The notes below the pieces were generated by a model. It made no database searches, was not told where the DNA came from, and saw only the letters and a list, made by a program, of their open reading frames with translations. The position numbers and the translations under genes were made by a program. Below are positions 43,250-54,680 of a DNA stretch of 64,000 bases, piece after piece. Source of the stretch: JBJSXJ01 sp044235425 (GTDB taxonomy: Bacteria > Planctomycetota > Planctomycetia > Pirellulales > Pirellulaceae); NCBI GenBank assembly GCA_044235425.1, contig JBIIHW010000029.1, positions 1 through 64,000 of the forward strand, in the 5' to 3' direction. The first letter of the stretch is position 1, and each line of letters starts with the position of its first letter.

Positions 43250-44413
43250 TTACCAGACACCGCCCGAATCCAGCGGATTACGATACAAGAGCTCGGCGAG
43301 CTTAGTCGGCGAGCCGGGACGGTCACCACCACGCTCGTGATGCCATTGGGGATGATCCGGCACGAGTTCTTCATGCCACGGCCAGGGATCAACCGGCTGG
43401 TATCCCAGCGCCGCGGCAAGCTTACTGGAATCCATCGTCACGTCGCCTGCTCGTGGCGGTATTGGACCGGCTTGATGACGCCAACAACCTTGCAAGTGAG
43501 TGGGATCGTAACCGCCCACTCGATTCACGATTTGACCAATTTGGTAGAGCGTAAGTCGCCGTGGTCCTCCCACGTGATAGATGCCCGCCAAAGGCCGCTG
43601 CAACAGCGCCGCGAAGACGCGATTCAAACAGTCCGTATAACTTGGCGTACGTACCTCATCATAAAACAAGGTCGCCGGTTTTGCTTTCTTGAAGCGAGAT
43701 TGAATCCAATCGATCGCTCCGGCATGTCCATTAAAACTAACTCCCATCGGCAGCGAGATCCGCAGAATGGCCGCCGCCGGCCGTTGCCTCACGACTAGCT
43801 CCTCTGCCGCCACCATCATCGCTCCATAGACCGTCACCGGATCCGTCGGCTCATCCTCTTGATAGAGCCCACCATCCCGTCCGGAATAAACCAGGTCCAC
43901 CGACAGATGCACCAAACGAGCCTCCGGTGATAGCTGCTCTAAGAGATTGGCCGTGCCCGCTACGTTGACCTGCCGCGCCAGCTGATGGTCGTACTCACAT
44001 GACTTCAGCTTACAAAGACCTTCGCAATTCAGCACGGCACGAAACTGATAACGATCCAGCAGGCGTCCCAGCGCGACGCGATCATGCGTGTCACAGGGCT
44101 CGATGCCGTCTCCCTTCAAGCGCCAATTGTCGGCACGGCGAGTGCCAATGACCTGGCCCGGATACTGCCGCTGAAAGAAACGAAACGCATTGTAACCCGC
44201 GACCCCCGCGATGCCGGTTACCAGCAGCGGTAATGGTAACGACGCCGATTGCTCCAGCCGCTCCGCCGCCTGCGGCGATTCCGGCTGCGGCTGTTTCCGC
44301 TGCGGCGGCGGCTGTTTCTGCTGCGGCGGCGGCTGTTTCTGCTGCGGCGGTTCCGACTCGGAACCGCGTCGCGGCTGTCCCGAGCGGGACGCTTCCTCAC
44401 CCTCACCCACCAT
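43250..44413 (-). CDS. RmlD-like SDR (dTDP-4-dehydrorhamnose reductase family) lacking the active-site Lys
   Basis: 387 residues. The start is ATG 44413, with AGGAG six bases upstream; the frame reaches 44497. A polar N-terminus of about 55 residues contains three 7-residue repeats of the QQKQPPP type. The SDR domain then starts with LLVTGIAGVAGYNAF, followed by AVLNCEGLCKLKSCEYD and VHLSVDLVYSGRDGGLYQED, as in RmlD. The substrate-binding half has PSYTDCLNRVFAALL and GIYHVGGPRRLTLYQIG. The Tyr-x3-Lys motif reads YGAMM, with Met in place of Lys. A reductase role in sugar synthesis is therefore uncertain; it may be a non-catalytic relative. Confidence 0.8.
   Translation of the reverse strand: MVGEGEEASRSGQPRRGSESEPPQQKQPPPQQKQPPPQRKQPQPESPQAAERLEQSASLPLPLLVTGIAGVAGYNAFRFFQRQYPGQVIGTRRADNWRLKGDGIEPCDTHDRVALGRLLDRYQFRAVLNCEGLCKLKSCEYDHQLARQVNVAGTANLLEQLSPEARLVHLSVDLVYSGRDGGLYQEDEPTDPVTVYGAMMVAAEELVVRQRPAAAILRISLPMGVSFNGHAGAIDWIQSRFKKAKPATLFYDEVRTPSYTDCLNRVFAALLQRPLAGIYHVGGPRRLTLYQIGQIVNRVGGYDPTHLQGCWRHQAGPIPPRAGDVTMDSSKLAAALGYQPVDPWPWHEELVPDHPQWHHERGGDRPGSPTKLAELLYRNPLDSGGVW
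44289..44351 (-). repeat. Three 21-bp in-frame repeats
   Basis: GGCTGTTTCTGCTGCGGCGGC (plus strand) occurs three times in tandem at 44289-44309, 44310-44330 and 44331-44351 with one or a few changes. It encodes the Gln/Pro/Lys heptads near the N-terminus of the RmlD-like protein. A period of 21 keeps the frame, so copy number could vary between strains. Confidence 0.85.
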
Positions 44414-44622
44414 CACGCACTCCTGTCCCTCAAGCTGCAACTCATTCGTCACCCCAGCGGCAACGACGCTTCGCTTCGTAAACCGCTCGAGCGGCATCCA
44501 ACCTCACCAGTCATGCCGCGGAATTCAGCGTCAACACTCGCGATTTCAACGGCCCGCCGCTAGACTCAACTTAAACCGAATTGCTGTCCGGCGACAGGAC
44601 CACGCGACAGGACCACCTTCTC

Positions 44623-45690
44623 ATGCACTTTCTCACCCCCACCTGCGACGACCTCCGTCGCTCGACGTCGACCGCGTGGGTTAATGGTGGCCGCAGAGCG
44701 ATCGGGAGACCGCGTCTACGTCGCACGACGCTGCTGATCATCGCCGTTTTCGCTGGGATCAATCTAGCCTTGCCGAGCAGCCATGGGCAGTCGAAGGACG
44801 AGGAGCGTGCCTTGGCCGCCGAACTGGTAGGGCTCATCGAACATCTGGATTCCAACCGCTTCAGTGACCGCCAGCTGGCCACTCGACGCCTGCGTGAACT
44901 GGGGGAATCAGCTTATCCAGCGCTGCTGGCGGCCGGGCAGCATGCGTCGCCGGAAGTGCGGAGTCGCGCGAGCTGGATCTTGCGCGATTCCCAGGAACGA
45001 GTGATTAAAGCGGCGTTCATCGAATTCAGTCGTCTACCGGACGCTAAACTCGACATCGAGCAAGGCATGTGGCTGATCTCGCGGCTGCTCAACCCCGCCG
45101 CTCAACGCCAGCCGATCACCGACCGGCTCGACGAGCTGGCGAAACTGGTCCGCCGCAAGCTTGGCGACCGTGTGGACCCGGCCACTGCCGATCCCTTGCT
45201 GGTCCTGCAAGCGATTCGTTCCACGCTGTTTGAAGACGAGCAGTTTGGTGGAGCGCTGCGTGATTACCGTCATCCGGCGAATAGTTCGCTGGAGCAAGTC
45301 CTGGAGCGCCGTCGCGGCTTACCGATTGTGTTGTCGCATCTGGTCATCGCCGTGGGTGAACGGCTGCGATTGCCGCTGGTGGGCCTGCCGCTGGGGGGCC
45401 GTTACATGGTGCGCTATGAAGGGCGTCGTGGACCGGTCGGTTTTGAACCGGTGGATCGCTTTATGGATCCCTTCGATAGCGGCAAAATCTACGCTCAAGC
45501 CGAAGATCTGGTGCGTGCCTTTCCCGGCTTGACCGCCGAGGATCTGCCGCCTCCTACGACGAATCGGCTGATTCTCGTCCGCATGCTCAACAACCTGGAA
45601 TCGCACCTCTATGACCAGGGCGATGTGGTTCGCGGGGAGCTGGCCTTGGGCTGCAAAATCATCTTGGCGCAGGAATCCGACAGCGAGTAA
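44623..45690 (+). CDS. SirB1/transglutaminase-like protein with HEAT-like N-terminus, secreted
   Basis: 355 residues from ATG 44623, with AGGA upstream; a TTG at 44581 also opens the frame. A hydrophobic signal-like segment (TTLLIIAVFAGINLAL) is followed by a PBS/HEAT-type repeat (DRQLATRRLRELGESAYPAL, then SPEVRSRASWILRDSQE). From about residue 190 the SirB1-type transglutaminase-like domain appears: LEQVLERRRGLPIVLSHLVI, then RLRLPLVGLPLGGRYMVRYE, then DPFDSGKIYAQAEDLVRAF. The position often holding His in relatives (PGHF or PQHF) is GGRY here, so enzymatic activity is doubtful. The function is unknown. Confidence 0.75.
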   Translation: MHFLTPTCDDLRRSTSTAWVNGGRRAIGRPRLRRTTLLIIAVFAGINLALPSSHGQSKDEERALAAELVGLIEHLDSNRFSDRQLATRRLRELGESAYPALLAAGQHASPEVRSRASWILRDSQERVIKAAFIEFSRLPDAKLDIEQGMWLISRLLNPAAQRQPITDRLDELAKLVRRKLGDRVDPATADPLLVLQAIRSTLFEDEQFGGALRDYRHPANSSLEQVLERRRGLPIVLSHLVIAVGERLRLPLVGLPLGGRYMVRYEGRRGPVGFEPVDRFMDPFDSGKIYAQAEDLVRAFPGLTAEDLPPPTTNRLILVRMLNNLESHLYDQGDVVRGELALGCKIILAQESDSE

Positions 45691-45844
45691 CCAGGCGGCT
45701 AACCCCTGGCACGCAGCTGCCGTCGTAACTACACTTACGCACTTACCTTGTGGCGCGAACTCGGCGGCTTGAATCGGTCGAGTGAACGTTGCTGCAGACC
45801 CCGATCGATTCGTTTTCCTTTTCGCATGACGGAGGTTGATCTGT

Positions 45845-48505
<2,661 letters not shown>

Positions 48506-48546
48506 TCTCGCTCCGGCAAATCGAACTTGCGATCGCCATCTGCACC

Positions 48547-48581
48547 GCTCCTCAGCGACCTTCGCTGGGGAGCGTTTTTTT
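48547..48581 (+). terminator. Rho-independent terminator after ppdK
   Basis: GCTCCTCAGCGA pairs with TCGCTGGGGAGC (12 base pairs, one G-T wobble) around a CCT loop, followed by G and seven Ts. The stem runs 48547-48573 and the T-tract 48575-48581. It lies 41 bases after the ppdK stop and should end that transcript. Confidence 0.92.
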
Positions 48582-48638
48582 ATGGAGGACCGCTAAGCTT
48601 CAGATCGTTCTCACTCTTCGCGCCTTACCGCGAGACTT

Positions 48639-48720
48639 CCGATCGTCTGACGCCAAGGCGCACAACGCTCGCTGAACTGCCGATCGTCTCACGCCAAGGC
48701 GCACAACGCACGCTGGGGGT
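48639..48720. repeat. 41-bp tandem duplication downstream of ppdK
   Basis: CCGATCGTCTGACGCCAAGG begins a copy at 48639. A near-identical copy begins at 48680, with one change by base 11 and a diverged end (CACGCTGGGG in place of CTCGCTGAAC). No gene crosses it. The following 75 bases up to 48795 show nothing recognisable. Confidence 0.75.
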
Positions 48721-48795
48721 TGGAAACGAGGTATTCCAGGCGGATTGAGAAACAGATTGTTGAGCTGCGTGTACCCACGCGATTGGCTTAGGAGC

Positions 48796-50142
48796 CTATT
48801 TTTTCGCTCGCCAGCCGGCACCAGAAGCGGCTGTTGGTGCTGGATCTGCAGCTGGTACCGAGTCAACCGGAATAGGCTGGGCTGAACGTGGCACGAGCAT
48901 GCCGGAAGAATCCTCTGCGCTGGCTGGCACCACGGCGCTGCGTGTTGCAGTGGCCGGAACGTCGCGATCGATGGGGCGAGTCGTCATGGAAACGGCGCGC
49001 CGAGTTCCCGACGGGTTCGCCAGCTGAACTGCTATTTCGCGCTGAGCTTCGAGTACTTCGCCGCTGGGCAACTGATATCGGACGAAGAGTCGCAACCGCT
49101 CGCTTCGCGGTGGATCGCCTGGCCAAGCTAGATGCAACGTGTAGGTCTCTGCATTCTGTCCACGCAGCAGCCTCGCTACTTGGGCTTCCTCAAGATCCCA
49201 GCGTGCGACGCGCGCTGCATCACCGCGCTGGCGAGGATCCAGTAGAACGGCTGATAGCGATCCGACCGCTGCCATCGGACGACCTCGTTCATCGCGCAGC
49301 ACGAGTCCCAGCGTGATACCGTCGTCGCCCGGCTCCCCATCGAAATCCGCTCCACCGGTAATCGTTGCGTCGAGAGCCAAGTAGGCGGCACCGGGTGTTA
49401 CGGGCACGGCAGCAGCGGGTCGAGCGTTACCGGGGGCCGTCAAGCCCACCGGCTCCTGGCCTTCCGTCTGGCGGTCGGGTAACTCAAGCAGTTCGGTGGG
49501 CGCTGAGCCAGGAGGCTGGGAAATGCCAGCTGGGGCTGACCGTTCCAGGGGCGTGGATGCACTTGGTGCACGCGGAGCATCCGCTGGAACTGGCAACTCC
49601 GCTGCGCCCGGTGAACCAGGTTCATCAGGGATTTTAGGTGTGGCGGGAGCCGTGCGTTCCGTGGAGCCCCCGGGCGCGGCTGGCGGTTCCGGTGGAGCCA
49701 TGGGCGGAGTGGTCCGCGGCGGGCCCAGTTCGGTCGGCTCACCTGCCTCAATTTCCGGTGGAATCAATTCATCCCGCGGCACCGGTGATCCTCCGGCCCC
49801 CCCACTTCCACCACCGCTACTGGAGCGTGGCGGCCGCGCTGGACGACTGCCGCTTGAACGTCCCGGCGCTCCCTTATCACCATATAACTCACGACTCAAT
49901 TTATCGTTTTCAGCACGGGCATCAGCCAGTTCAGATTCGACAAGATCGAGGTCATATTCGAGGGCATAGACGCGATCTTCGAGCGTCCGCCGTTCAGCGT
50001 TCACCATCTCCACGTACTTCTGTACGCGCGGTCCCGACTGACAACCCAGCGAAAGAGAGCCACTGACGGTGCAAAGGAAAGCCGTCAGCCAACGACGAGC
50101 GGCACGCCCACCAGGCGGTGGAGCGATAGATTTCAGCACCAT
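48796..50142 (-). CDS. Pro/Gly-rich lipoprotein with coiled-coil segment
   Basis: 448 residues, unrecognised. The N-terminus is a lipoprotein signal ending LSLGCQSG, with the lipidated Cys near residue 34. Residues about 40-85 form a heptad-rich coiled coil (RRTLEDRVYALEYDLDLVES, then ELADARAENDKLSREL). A long Pro/Gly/Ser/Ala-rich linker follows to about residue 230. The C-terminal domain of about 160 residues is beta-rich (DDGITLGLVLRDERGRPMAA, YTLHLAWPGDPPRSERLRLF) and ends in a polar tail. It probably sits on the envelope with an extended spacer. It starts 38 bases after the downstream clpP stop on the same strand, so co-transcription is possible. Confidence 0.7.
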   Translation of the reverse strand: MVLKSIAPPPGGRAARRWLTAFLCTVSGSLSLGCQSGPRVQKYVEMVNAERRTLEDRVYALEYDLDLVESELADARAENDKLSRELYGDKGAPGRSSGSRPARPPRSSSGGGSGGAGGSPVPRDELIPPEIEAGEPTELGPPRTTPPMAPPEPPAAPGGSTERTAPATPKIPDEPGSPGAAELPVPADAPRAPSASTPLERSAPAGISQPPGSAPTELLELPDRQTEGQEPVGLTAPGNARPAAAVPVTPGAAYLALDATITGGADFDGEPGDDGITLGLVLRDERGRPMAAVGSLSAVLLDPRQRGDAARVARWDLEEAQVARLLRGQNAETYTLHLAWPGDPPRSERLRLFVRYQLPSGEVLEAQREIAVQLANPSGTRRAVSMTTRPIDRDVPATATRSAVVPASAEDSSGMLVPRSAQPIPVDSVPAADPAPTAASGAGWRAKK

Positions 50143-50179
50143 CCTTGGCGCCTTCCGTGTAAGGTTGAATCGCTTACTT

Positions 50180-50773
50180 CTACTTCTTTACTTCCATCTG
50201 CTCGATGACTTTATCGATCAGCCGATACTCCAGCGCTTCATTGGCGGTCATGAAGCAGTCCCGGTCCGTATCCTTTTCGATTTTGTCGAGTGCATGACCG
50301 GTGTGCTTGATGAGGATTTGATTCATGCGTTCTTTGATGCGCCGGAACTCGCGCGCATGAATCATGATCTCCTCGGCCGTTCCCTGCATCCCAGCCAGCG
50401 GCTGATGGATCATGATGCGAGCGTTCGGCAAGGCGTAGCGTTTGCCGGCCGCTCCAGCCGTCAGCAACACGGCGCCCATCGATGCCGCTTGCCCAATGCA
50501 GTAGGTCGCCACATCACAGGTGACAAACTGCATCGTGTCGTAAATCGCCATGCCCGCACTGATGCTACCGCCGGGCGAATTGATGTAGAGATGGATGTCG
50601 GCCTTGGGATCATCGGACTGCAAAAAGAGCATCTGCGCGACGATCGCATTGGCCACTTCATCGTTGACCTGCGACCCCAGAAACACGATGCGATCTTTGA
50701 GCAACCGACTGTAGATATCGTAAACGCGTTCTTCGCGACCAGTCTTTTCAACGACATAAGGAATGACGGTCAT
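50180..50773 (-). CDS. clpP: ATP-dependent Clp protease proteolytic subunit, copy 1
   Basis: 197 residues. The start is ATG 50773, with AGGAG nine bases upstream; the frame to 50905 is not used. A serine peptidase that forms a tetradecameric barrel with Clp ATPases. The catalytic triad is complete: Ser98 in GQAASMGA, His123 in MIHQPLAG and Asp172 in KDTDRDC. INSPGGSISAGMAIYDTMQ is the usual oxyanion and handle region. It lies 53 bases after the second clpP and follows trigger factor, the widely conserved tig-clpP order. No clpX follows within this window. Confidence 0.96.
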   Translation of the reverse strand: MTVIPYVVEKTGREERVYDIYSRLLKDRIVFLGSQVNDEVANAIVAQMLFLQSDDPKADIHLYINSPGGSISAGMAIYDTMQFVTCDVATYCIGQAASMGAVLLTAGAAGKRYALPNARIMIHQPLAGMQGTAEEIMIHAREFRRIKERMNQILIKHTGHALDKIEKDTDRDCFMTANEALEYRLIDKVIEQMEVKK

Positions 50774-50825
50774 GACAAGCAACTCCTGGTAGCCATGGAT
50801 CGAATGTGAGAGACCCTGCGAGCCA

Positions 50826-51446
50826 CTACTTGGTGTCTTCCTCTTCGATGGGCGGTCGCGACAAGGTGCCATCGACCACACCATACTGCTTCGCCTCATC
50901 AGCATTCAAGAAGAAATCGCGGTCCGTATCCTTCGCAATTTTCTCGATCGGCTGCCCGGTATGCTTGGCAATGATCTGATTGAGCACATCGCGATAACGC
51001 AAGATCTCATTCGTTTGAATTTCAATATCACTGATCTGACCACTCACGCCTCCAAACGGCTGGTGCATCATGACCCGCGCATTGGGCAGAGCGAACCGCT
51101 TTCCCTTCGTGCCACCGCACAGTAACACCGCCGCTCCGCTCGCCGCTTGACCGACGCAGTACGTCGCAATCGGACAGGTGAGTACCTGCATGGTGTCGTA
51201 GATGGCGAGCGTCGCCACGACGTCACCACCCGGGGAATTGATGTAGAAATGAATATCCTTGCGGCGATTCTCGCTCTGCAGATAGAGCAATTTCATCACG
51301 ATTTCATTGGCATTCCCGGTGTAAATCTCCCCTTGCAGGAAGATGATCCGGTTCTCCAACAATAGATCGCCCAACGTCAACTGACGCTGACGCTGATAAC
51401 TCTGGTAAGACGCTGCCATCCGCGGCGATGACAATTCATGGTCCAT
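50826..51446 (-). CDS. clpP: ATP-dependent Clp protease proteolytic subunit, copy 2 (divergent)
   Basis: 206 residues from ATG 51446, with AAAGGA about ten bases upstream. A second ClpP paralogue. The triad is present: Ser103 in GQAASGAA, His128 in MMHQPFGG and Asp177 in KDTDRDFF. The segment after the Ser differs from the usual SMGA (Met to Gly, Gly to Ala), and the C-terminus is acidic (PPIEEEDTK). Two ClpP genes in tandem are known in several phyla, where they can form mixed rings with altered activity. Here a hetero-oligomer with the copy 53 bases downstream is a reasonable inference. Confidence 0.93.
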   Translation of the reverse strand: MDHELSSPRMAASYQSYQRQRQLTLGDLLLENRIIFLQGEIYTGNANEIVMKLLYLQSENRRKDIHFYINSPGGDVVATLAIYDTMQVLTCPIATYCVGQAASGAAVLLCGGTKGKRFALPNARVMMHQPFGGVSGQISDIEIQTNEILRYRDVLNQIIAKHTGQPIEKIAKDTDRDFFLNADEAKQYGVVDGTLSRPPIEEEDTK

Positions 51447-51566
51447 GCCGGGCCAATCCTTTCTCGAGAAATGTCCAAGCGAGCAAAGTCGACCGGTGGT
51501 GCCAACGGCACCACGCATCCAACTCACTACGCAAGCCGACGAACCAACGTTCGCCGCGCTGGGACT

Positions 51567-53066
51567 TTAGCGTTTTTCGGCGGTATTAGGCAAGGGCTCT
51601 TCCCCGCCTCCGGCATGCTTTGCTTCCGGGATCGTCGCCTGATCGGATGTACCATCCAAGGCAACATCCACGGCGTAGTCATTGGCGGCATTCGCCCAAG
51701 GATACGGCTCAGGCACATCCGTAATCGTCGCTTCCGCCTGAATCAGCTCCACCACCTTGCGCTCGATGATGTGATTACGTAAAGAATCCACCTGTCCCGT
51801 CTTCTGCATGCGAGCATAAAGCCGTCGCGGCGACTCACCACTCTGCTCCGCAATCAACTCAATTTCACTCGTGTAGTCACTATCGGTGGCTTCCACCTTC
51901 TGCTCTTCCGCCATCCGCTCCAGGATGAAGTGCTCCTTCAAAGCCCGGGACGTTTCCGCCATCGAATTCTGACTCAAGGAATTGATGTGACTGCGAATCT
52001 GGTCATCCGAAAAACCGCTGCGACGCAGTTCAATAATCTTGCGATCAAGCTCACGACGAGACTGACGACGCAGGAGCGCGGGCGGCAAATCCCAATTCGC
52101 ACCAACCGTGAGCTTCTCCGTGATCTGCCGACGCAAAGCCTGCTTCTGATAAAAATCTCGCTGACGCTCCAAAGACTGGCGTACCAGCTGCCGGACTTCG
52201 CCCATGGCCTCAAAGCCGTAACTGGAGAGATCCTTAGGCAACATCTCATTCACCACCCGGCGTTCAACACCAGTGATCGTGAAACTCACCTCAACCTCTT
52301 TCCCACGCAGCTCTTCTTTCTGAGCACCCTCGCCCAGAACCAATTTGGACGTCACCGTCTCGCCGGCCGTCTTCCCCACCACCAACGCTTCAAATCCGCT
52401 CCAGACAGCATCCGGGAACGAGATGTTTCCCACGGCTTTCAAAGCCTGCTGCGATCGTAAGATTTCTTGGCCTTCGTGAGTCACGACCAGTTCGCCGGCG
52501 AGCATGTCGGCAGTCTTGATCGGCCCGTCGACCGACGCCGACGAGGTCCCAAACCGACCAATCGAAACCAATCGCTGTTCGACCTGTTCTTCCGTAATAT
52601 CAAATACGGGTCGGTTGAGTGCCAAACCCTTCCATTCCGGCAGCTCAAATTCCGGACGAACTTCGATATTAAACTCGAACTTCATCGGCCCTGAGTCTGG
52701 CAATACAACGGCGTCCACGTCCAAATCCGGCTCGCCAATCGCCGTGAACACATTGTCTTCGCTGATCTGCCCCATGCTGTCCATCAGCAACGAGCTCTTC
52801 ACCTGATCGCGAACTTGGTCCTTAAACCGCGATTCGACCAGTTTCCGTGGAGCTCGACCGGGGCGAAACCCGGGAATTTCCGCTTTCCCACGCAGGTCAC
52901 TCAGCGTTTTCGTCAGATAGCGATCGACATCCTCGCGGGCGATCGTCACCGTCACATGCCGCTCACAGGCACTGACGTTTTCCACGTTCACATCTAGTCC
53001 TAGCCGCTGTTTTGCTTCCGATTCGGTTGTTTCAGCTACGGTCGTTGCGTCTGTTTCTGCGGCCAT
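51567..53066 (-). CDS. tig: Trigger factor (ribosome-associated chaperone)
   Basis: 499 residues. The start is ATG 53066, with GGGAGA upstream; the frame continues back to 53213 only by reading through the tRNA gene. The N-terminal ribosome-binding domain includes the signature GFRPGRAPRKLV. The central peptidyl-prolyl isomerase domain is weak: it begins TADMLAGELVVTHEGQEILR and ends GKEVEVSFTITGVERR, and the usual FKBP signature between them is shortened. The C-terminal chaperone domain is long and helical (LPPALLRRQSRRELDRKI). The last 50 residues are acidic and not conserved. It heads the chaperone-protease block with the two clpP genes. Confidence 0.92.
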   Translation of the reverse strand: MAAETDATTVAETTESEAKQRLGLDVNVENVSACERHVTVTIAREDVDRYLTKTLSDLRGKAEIPGFRPGRAPRKLVESRFKDQVRDQVKSSLLMDSMGQISEDNVFTAIGEPDLDVDAVVLPDSGPMKFEFNIEVRPEFELPEWKGLALNRPVFDITEEQVEQRLVSIGRFGTSSASVDGPIKTADMLAGELVVTHEGQEILRSQQALKAVGNISFPDAVWSGFEALVVGKTAGETVTSKLVLGEGAQKEELRGKEVEVSFTITGVERRVVNEMLPKDLSSYGFEAMGEVRQLVRQSLERQRDFYQKQALRRQITEKLTVGANWDLPPALLRRQSRRELDRKIIELRRSGFSDDQIRSHINSLSQNSMAETSRALKEHFILERMAEEQKVEATDSDYTSEIELIAEQSGESPRRLYARMQKTGQVDSLRNHIIERKVVELIQAEATITDVPEPYPWANAANDYAVDVALDGTSDQATIPEAKHAGGGEEPLPNTAEKR

Positions 53067-53094
53067 GAACCCAATGTCTCCCATAAAAAAAAAG

Positions 53095-53167
53095 AGCGGG
53101 TGATGGGATTCGAACCCACGACAACCACGTTGGCAACGTGGTGCTCTACCAACTGAGCTACACCCGC
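53095..53167 (-). tRNA. tRNA-Gly, anticodon GCC
   Basis: Reading the minus strand from 53167: acceptor GCGGGTG pairs with CACCCGC, D-arm GCTC/GAGC with AGTTGGTA, anticodon stem CCACG/CGTGG around TTGCCAA (anticodon GCC), T-arm GTGGG/CCCAT with loop TTCGAAT. The CCA end is not encoded. A run of nine Ts on the minus strand follows (53085-53093), likely a terminator, between it and tig. Confidence 0.97.
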
Positions 53168-53222
53168 GTGGGATTGATCTTAGCAGATGACCGCCGAGAA
53201 ACCAATCCAGCATGGGAAGGCA

Positions 53223-54680
53223 TTATAAGTGGCCGCTTGCCCGTTGCAAGGGCAGTCTCGCCTCTCCCGACAACTCCGCCACCAAGAAAAAAGAACCCGT
53301 CACACAAAGGACATCCTGGGGCCCCTGCAGCTGCACCGCCCGCTGCCAAGCTACCTGCGGATCCTCCACCACTTCCCACCAGCTTCCCGCCCGCGGCGCC
53401 TGCTCCGCCTCCACCTGCCGCATCCAACGCTCTAAGTCCCGCGCATCCGTCGCGCGGGGATTCGACCGAAAGGTGGTGAGCACCAACTGATGACTGCTGC
53501 GCGCCAACTGACGCAGCATTCCCACCACATCCTTGTCGCGACTGGCCGCAAACAAGAAAATTCGTCGCTGCCCAGGAAACTCTTCTTCCAGCGCTGCCAG
53601 GAGAGCGGCGATCGACGCTTCGTTGTGAGCCGCATCGAGCACGCGGGCGGGCTCCCTTCCCGTGATCTGCACCCGCGCGGGACAATGTGCTTGCACCAGC
53701 CCTGAACGCATCACGGGTTCCGTCACCTCGAAACCATGCGGTCGCAGCAGCCCGGTCGCAGCCACCGCTAAAGCCGCATTGTGCGCCTGATGAGCGCCCG
53801 CCAGCGACAGCCGCACCCCCTCCCAGGGCCGCTCCAGCTCGCGCGCCATGGCCGGCCCAGCAGCCGCTCGGTAGGACTCCTGAGTCCAGAAGTTGAAGGC
53901 CCACTGTGACCCCGTCCCAGCCCCACTCAGCCGAACCCGCTCATAGCCAAAATGCTCACCCAATTGCCACTGCGGTGCCCCCCGTTCCCGCGCCACCTGC
54001 TCAATCACCTCCCGTGGCTCGTCCGGCCGCACCCCGCTCACCACCGGAATCCTCGGCTTAATAATTCCCGCTTTTTCCCGAGCGATGGCAGCCAGAGTCG
54101 ATCCTAACTGTTTGGTGTGATCCAAACTGATCGAGGTGATGACGGAGACCAGCGGCTGACAGACATTGGTGGAGTCGAGCCGCCCGCCCAGCCCCACTTC
54201 CAGCACCGTGGCCTGGCAGTTCTGCTGTGCAAAATAGAGAAAGGCCGCGGCCGTGGTGATTTCAAAAAACGTCGGTCCGTGGCCACCTCCACGCCGTGCT
54301 TCCTCTCGATCCATCTCGGCCACCGGATCACGCAACTGATCGATCAATTGGGTGAGCTGGGCGGGGGGACAATAACTTCCATCAATGGCAAATCGCTCTT
54401 CCAGATGGAGCAGATGGGGCGAGGTAAATAGTCCGGTGCGGTAGCCGGCCGCCGACAGCATCGATGCGATCATCACCGCCGTCGAACCCTTCCCTTTGGT
54501 GCCGGTCACATGCACAATCCGCTGACCGTCTTGCGGATTCCCCAGGCGGCGGAGCAAGTCGCGCATGCGGTCAAGCGGAAAGCGTCCCTCGCTCACCGGG
54601 GGCGTCGTGCGTTCATAATCAATACGCCCCAGCAGAAACTGGCGCGCCGCTTGATCGGCAGTTACCGACTCGAATGTCAT
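53223..54680 (-). CDS. folC: Folylpolyglutamate synthase/dihydrofolate synthase
   Basis: 485 residues. The start is ATG 54680; the longer frame to 54767 lacks homology. A Mur-ligase-family enzyme that adds glutamate to folates. Motifs: HVTGTKGKGSTAVMIASML (P-loop), GLFTSPHLLHLEERF, GGGHGPTFFEITTAAAFLYF, EVGLGGRLDSTNVCQPL, SISLDHTKQLG and the C-terminal VLDAAHNEASIAALL. All are typical for FolC. Upstream of the ATG only a weak GAG is seen. It ends 56 bases before the tRNA-Gly gene on the same strand. Whether it has both DHFS and FPGS activities cannot be told. Confidence 0.94.
   Translation of the reverse strand: MTFESVTADQAARQFLLGRIDYERTTPPVSEGRFPLDRMRDLLRRLGNPQDGQRIVHVTGTKGKGSTAVMIASMLSAAGYRTGLFTSPHLLHLEERFAIDGSYCPPAQLTQLIDQLRDPVAEMDREEARRGGGHGPTFFEITTAAAFLYFAQQNCQATVLEVGLGGRLDSTNVCQPLVSVITSISLDHTKQLGSTLAAIAREKAGIIKPRIPVVSGVRPDEPREVIEQVARERGAPQWQLGEHFGYERVRLSGAGTGSQWAFNFWTQESYRAAAGPAMARELERPWEGVRLSLAGAHQAHNAALAVAATGLLRPHGFEVTEPVMRSGLVQAHCPARVQITGREPARVLDAAHNEASIAALLAALEEEFPGQRRIFLFAASRDKDVVGMLRQLARSSHQLVLTTFRSNPRATDARDLERWMRQVEAEQAPRAGSWWEVVEDPQVAWQRAVQLQGPQDVLCVTGSFFLVAELSGEARLPLQRASGHL

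Noticed and set aside
53067..53213. N-terminal extension of trigger factor
   Set aside because: The extra residues are the translation of the tRNA-Gly gene and its T-tract.
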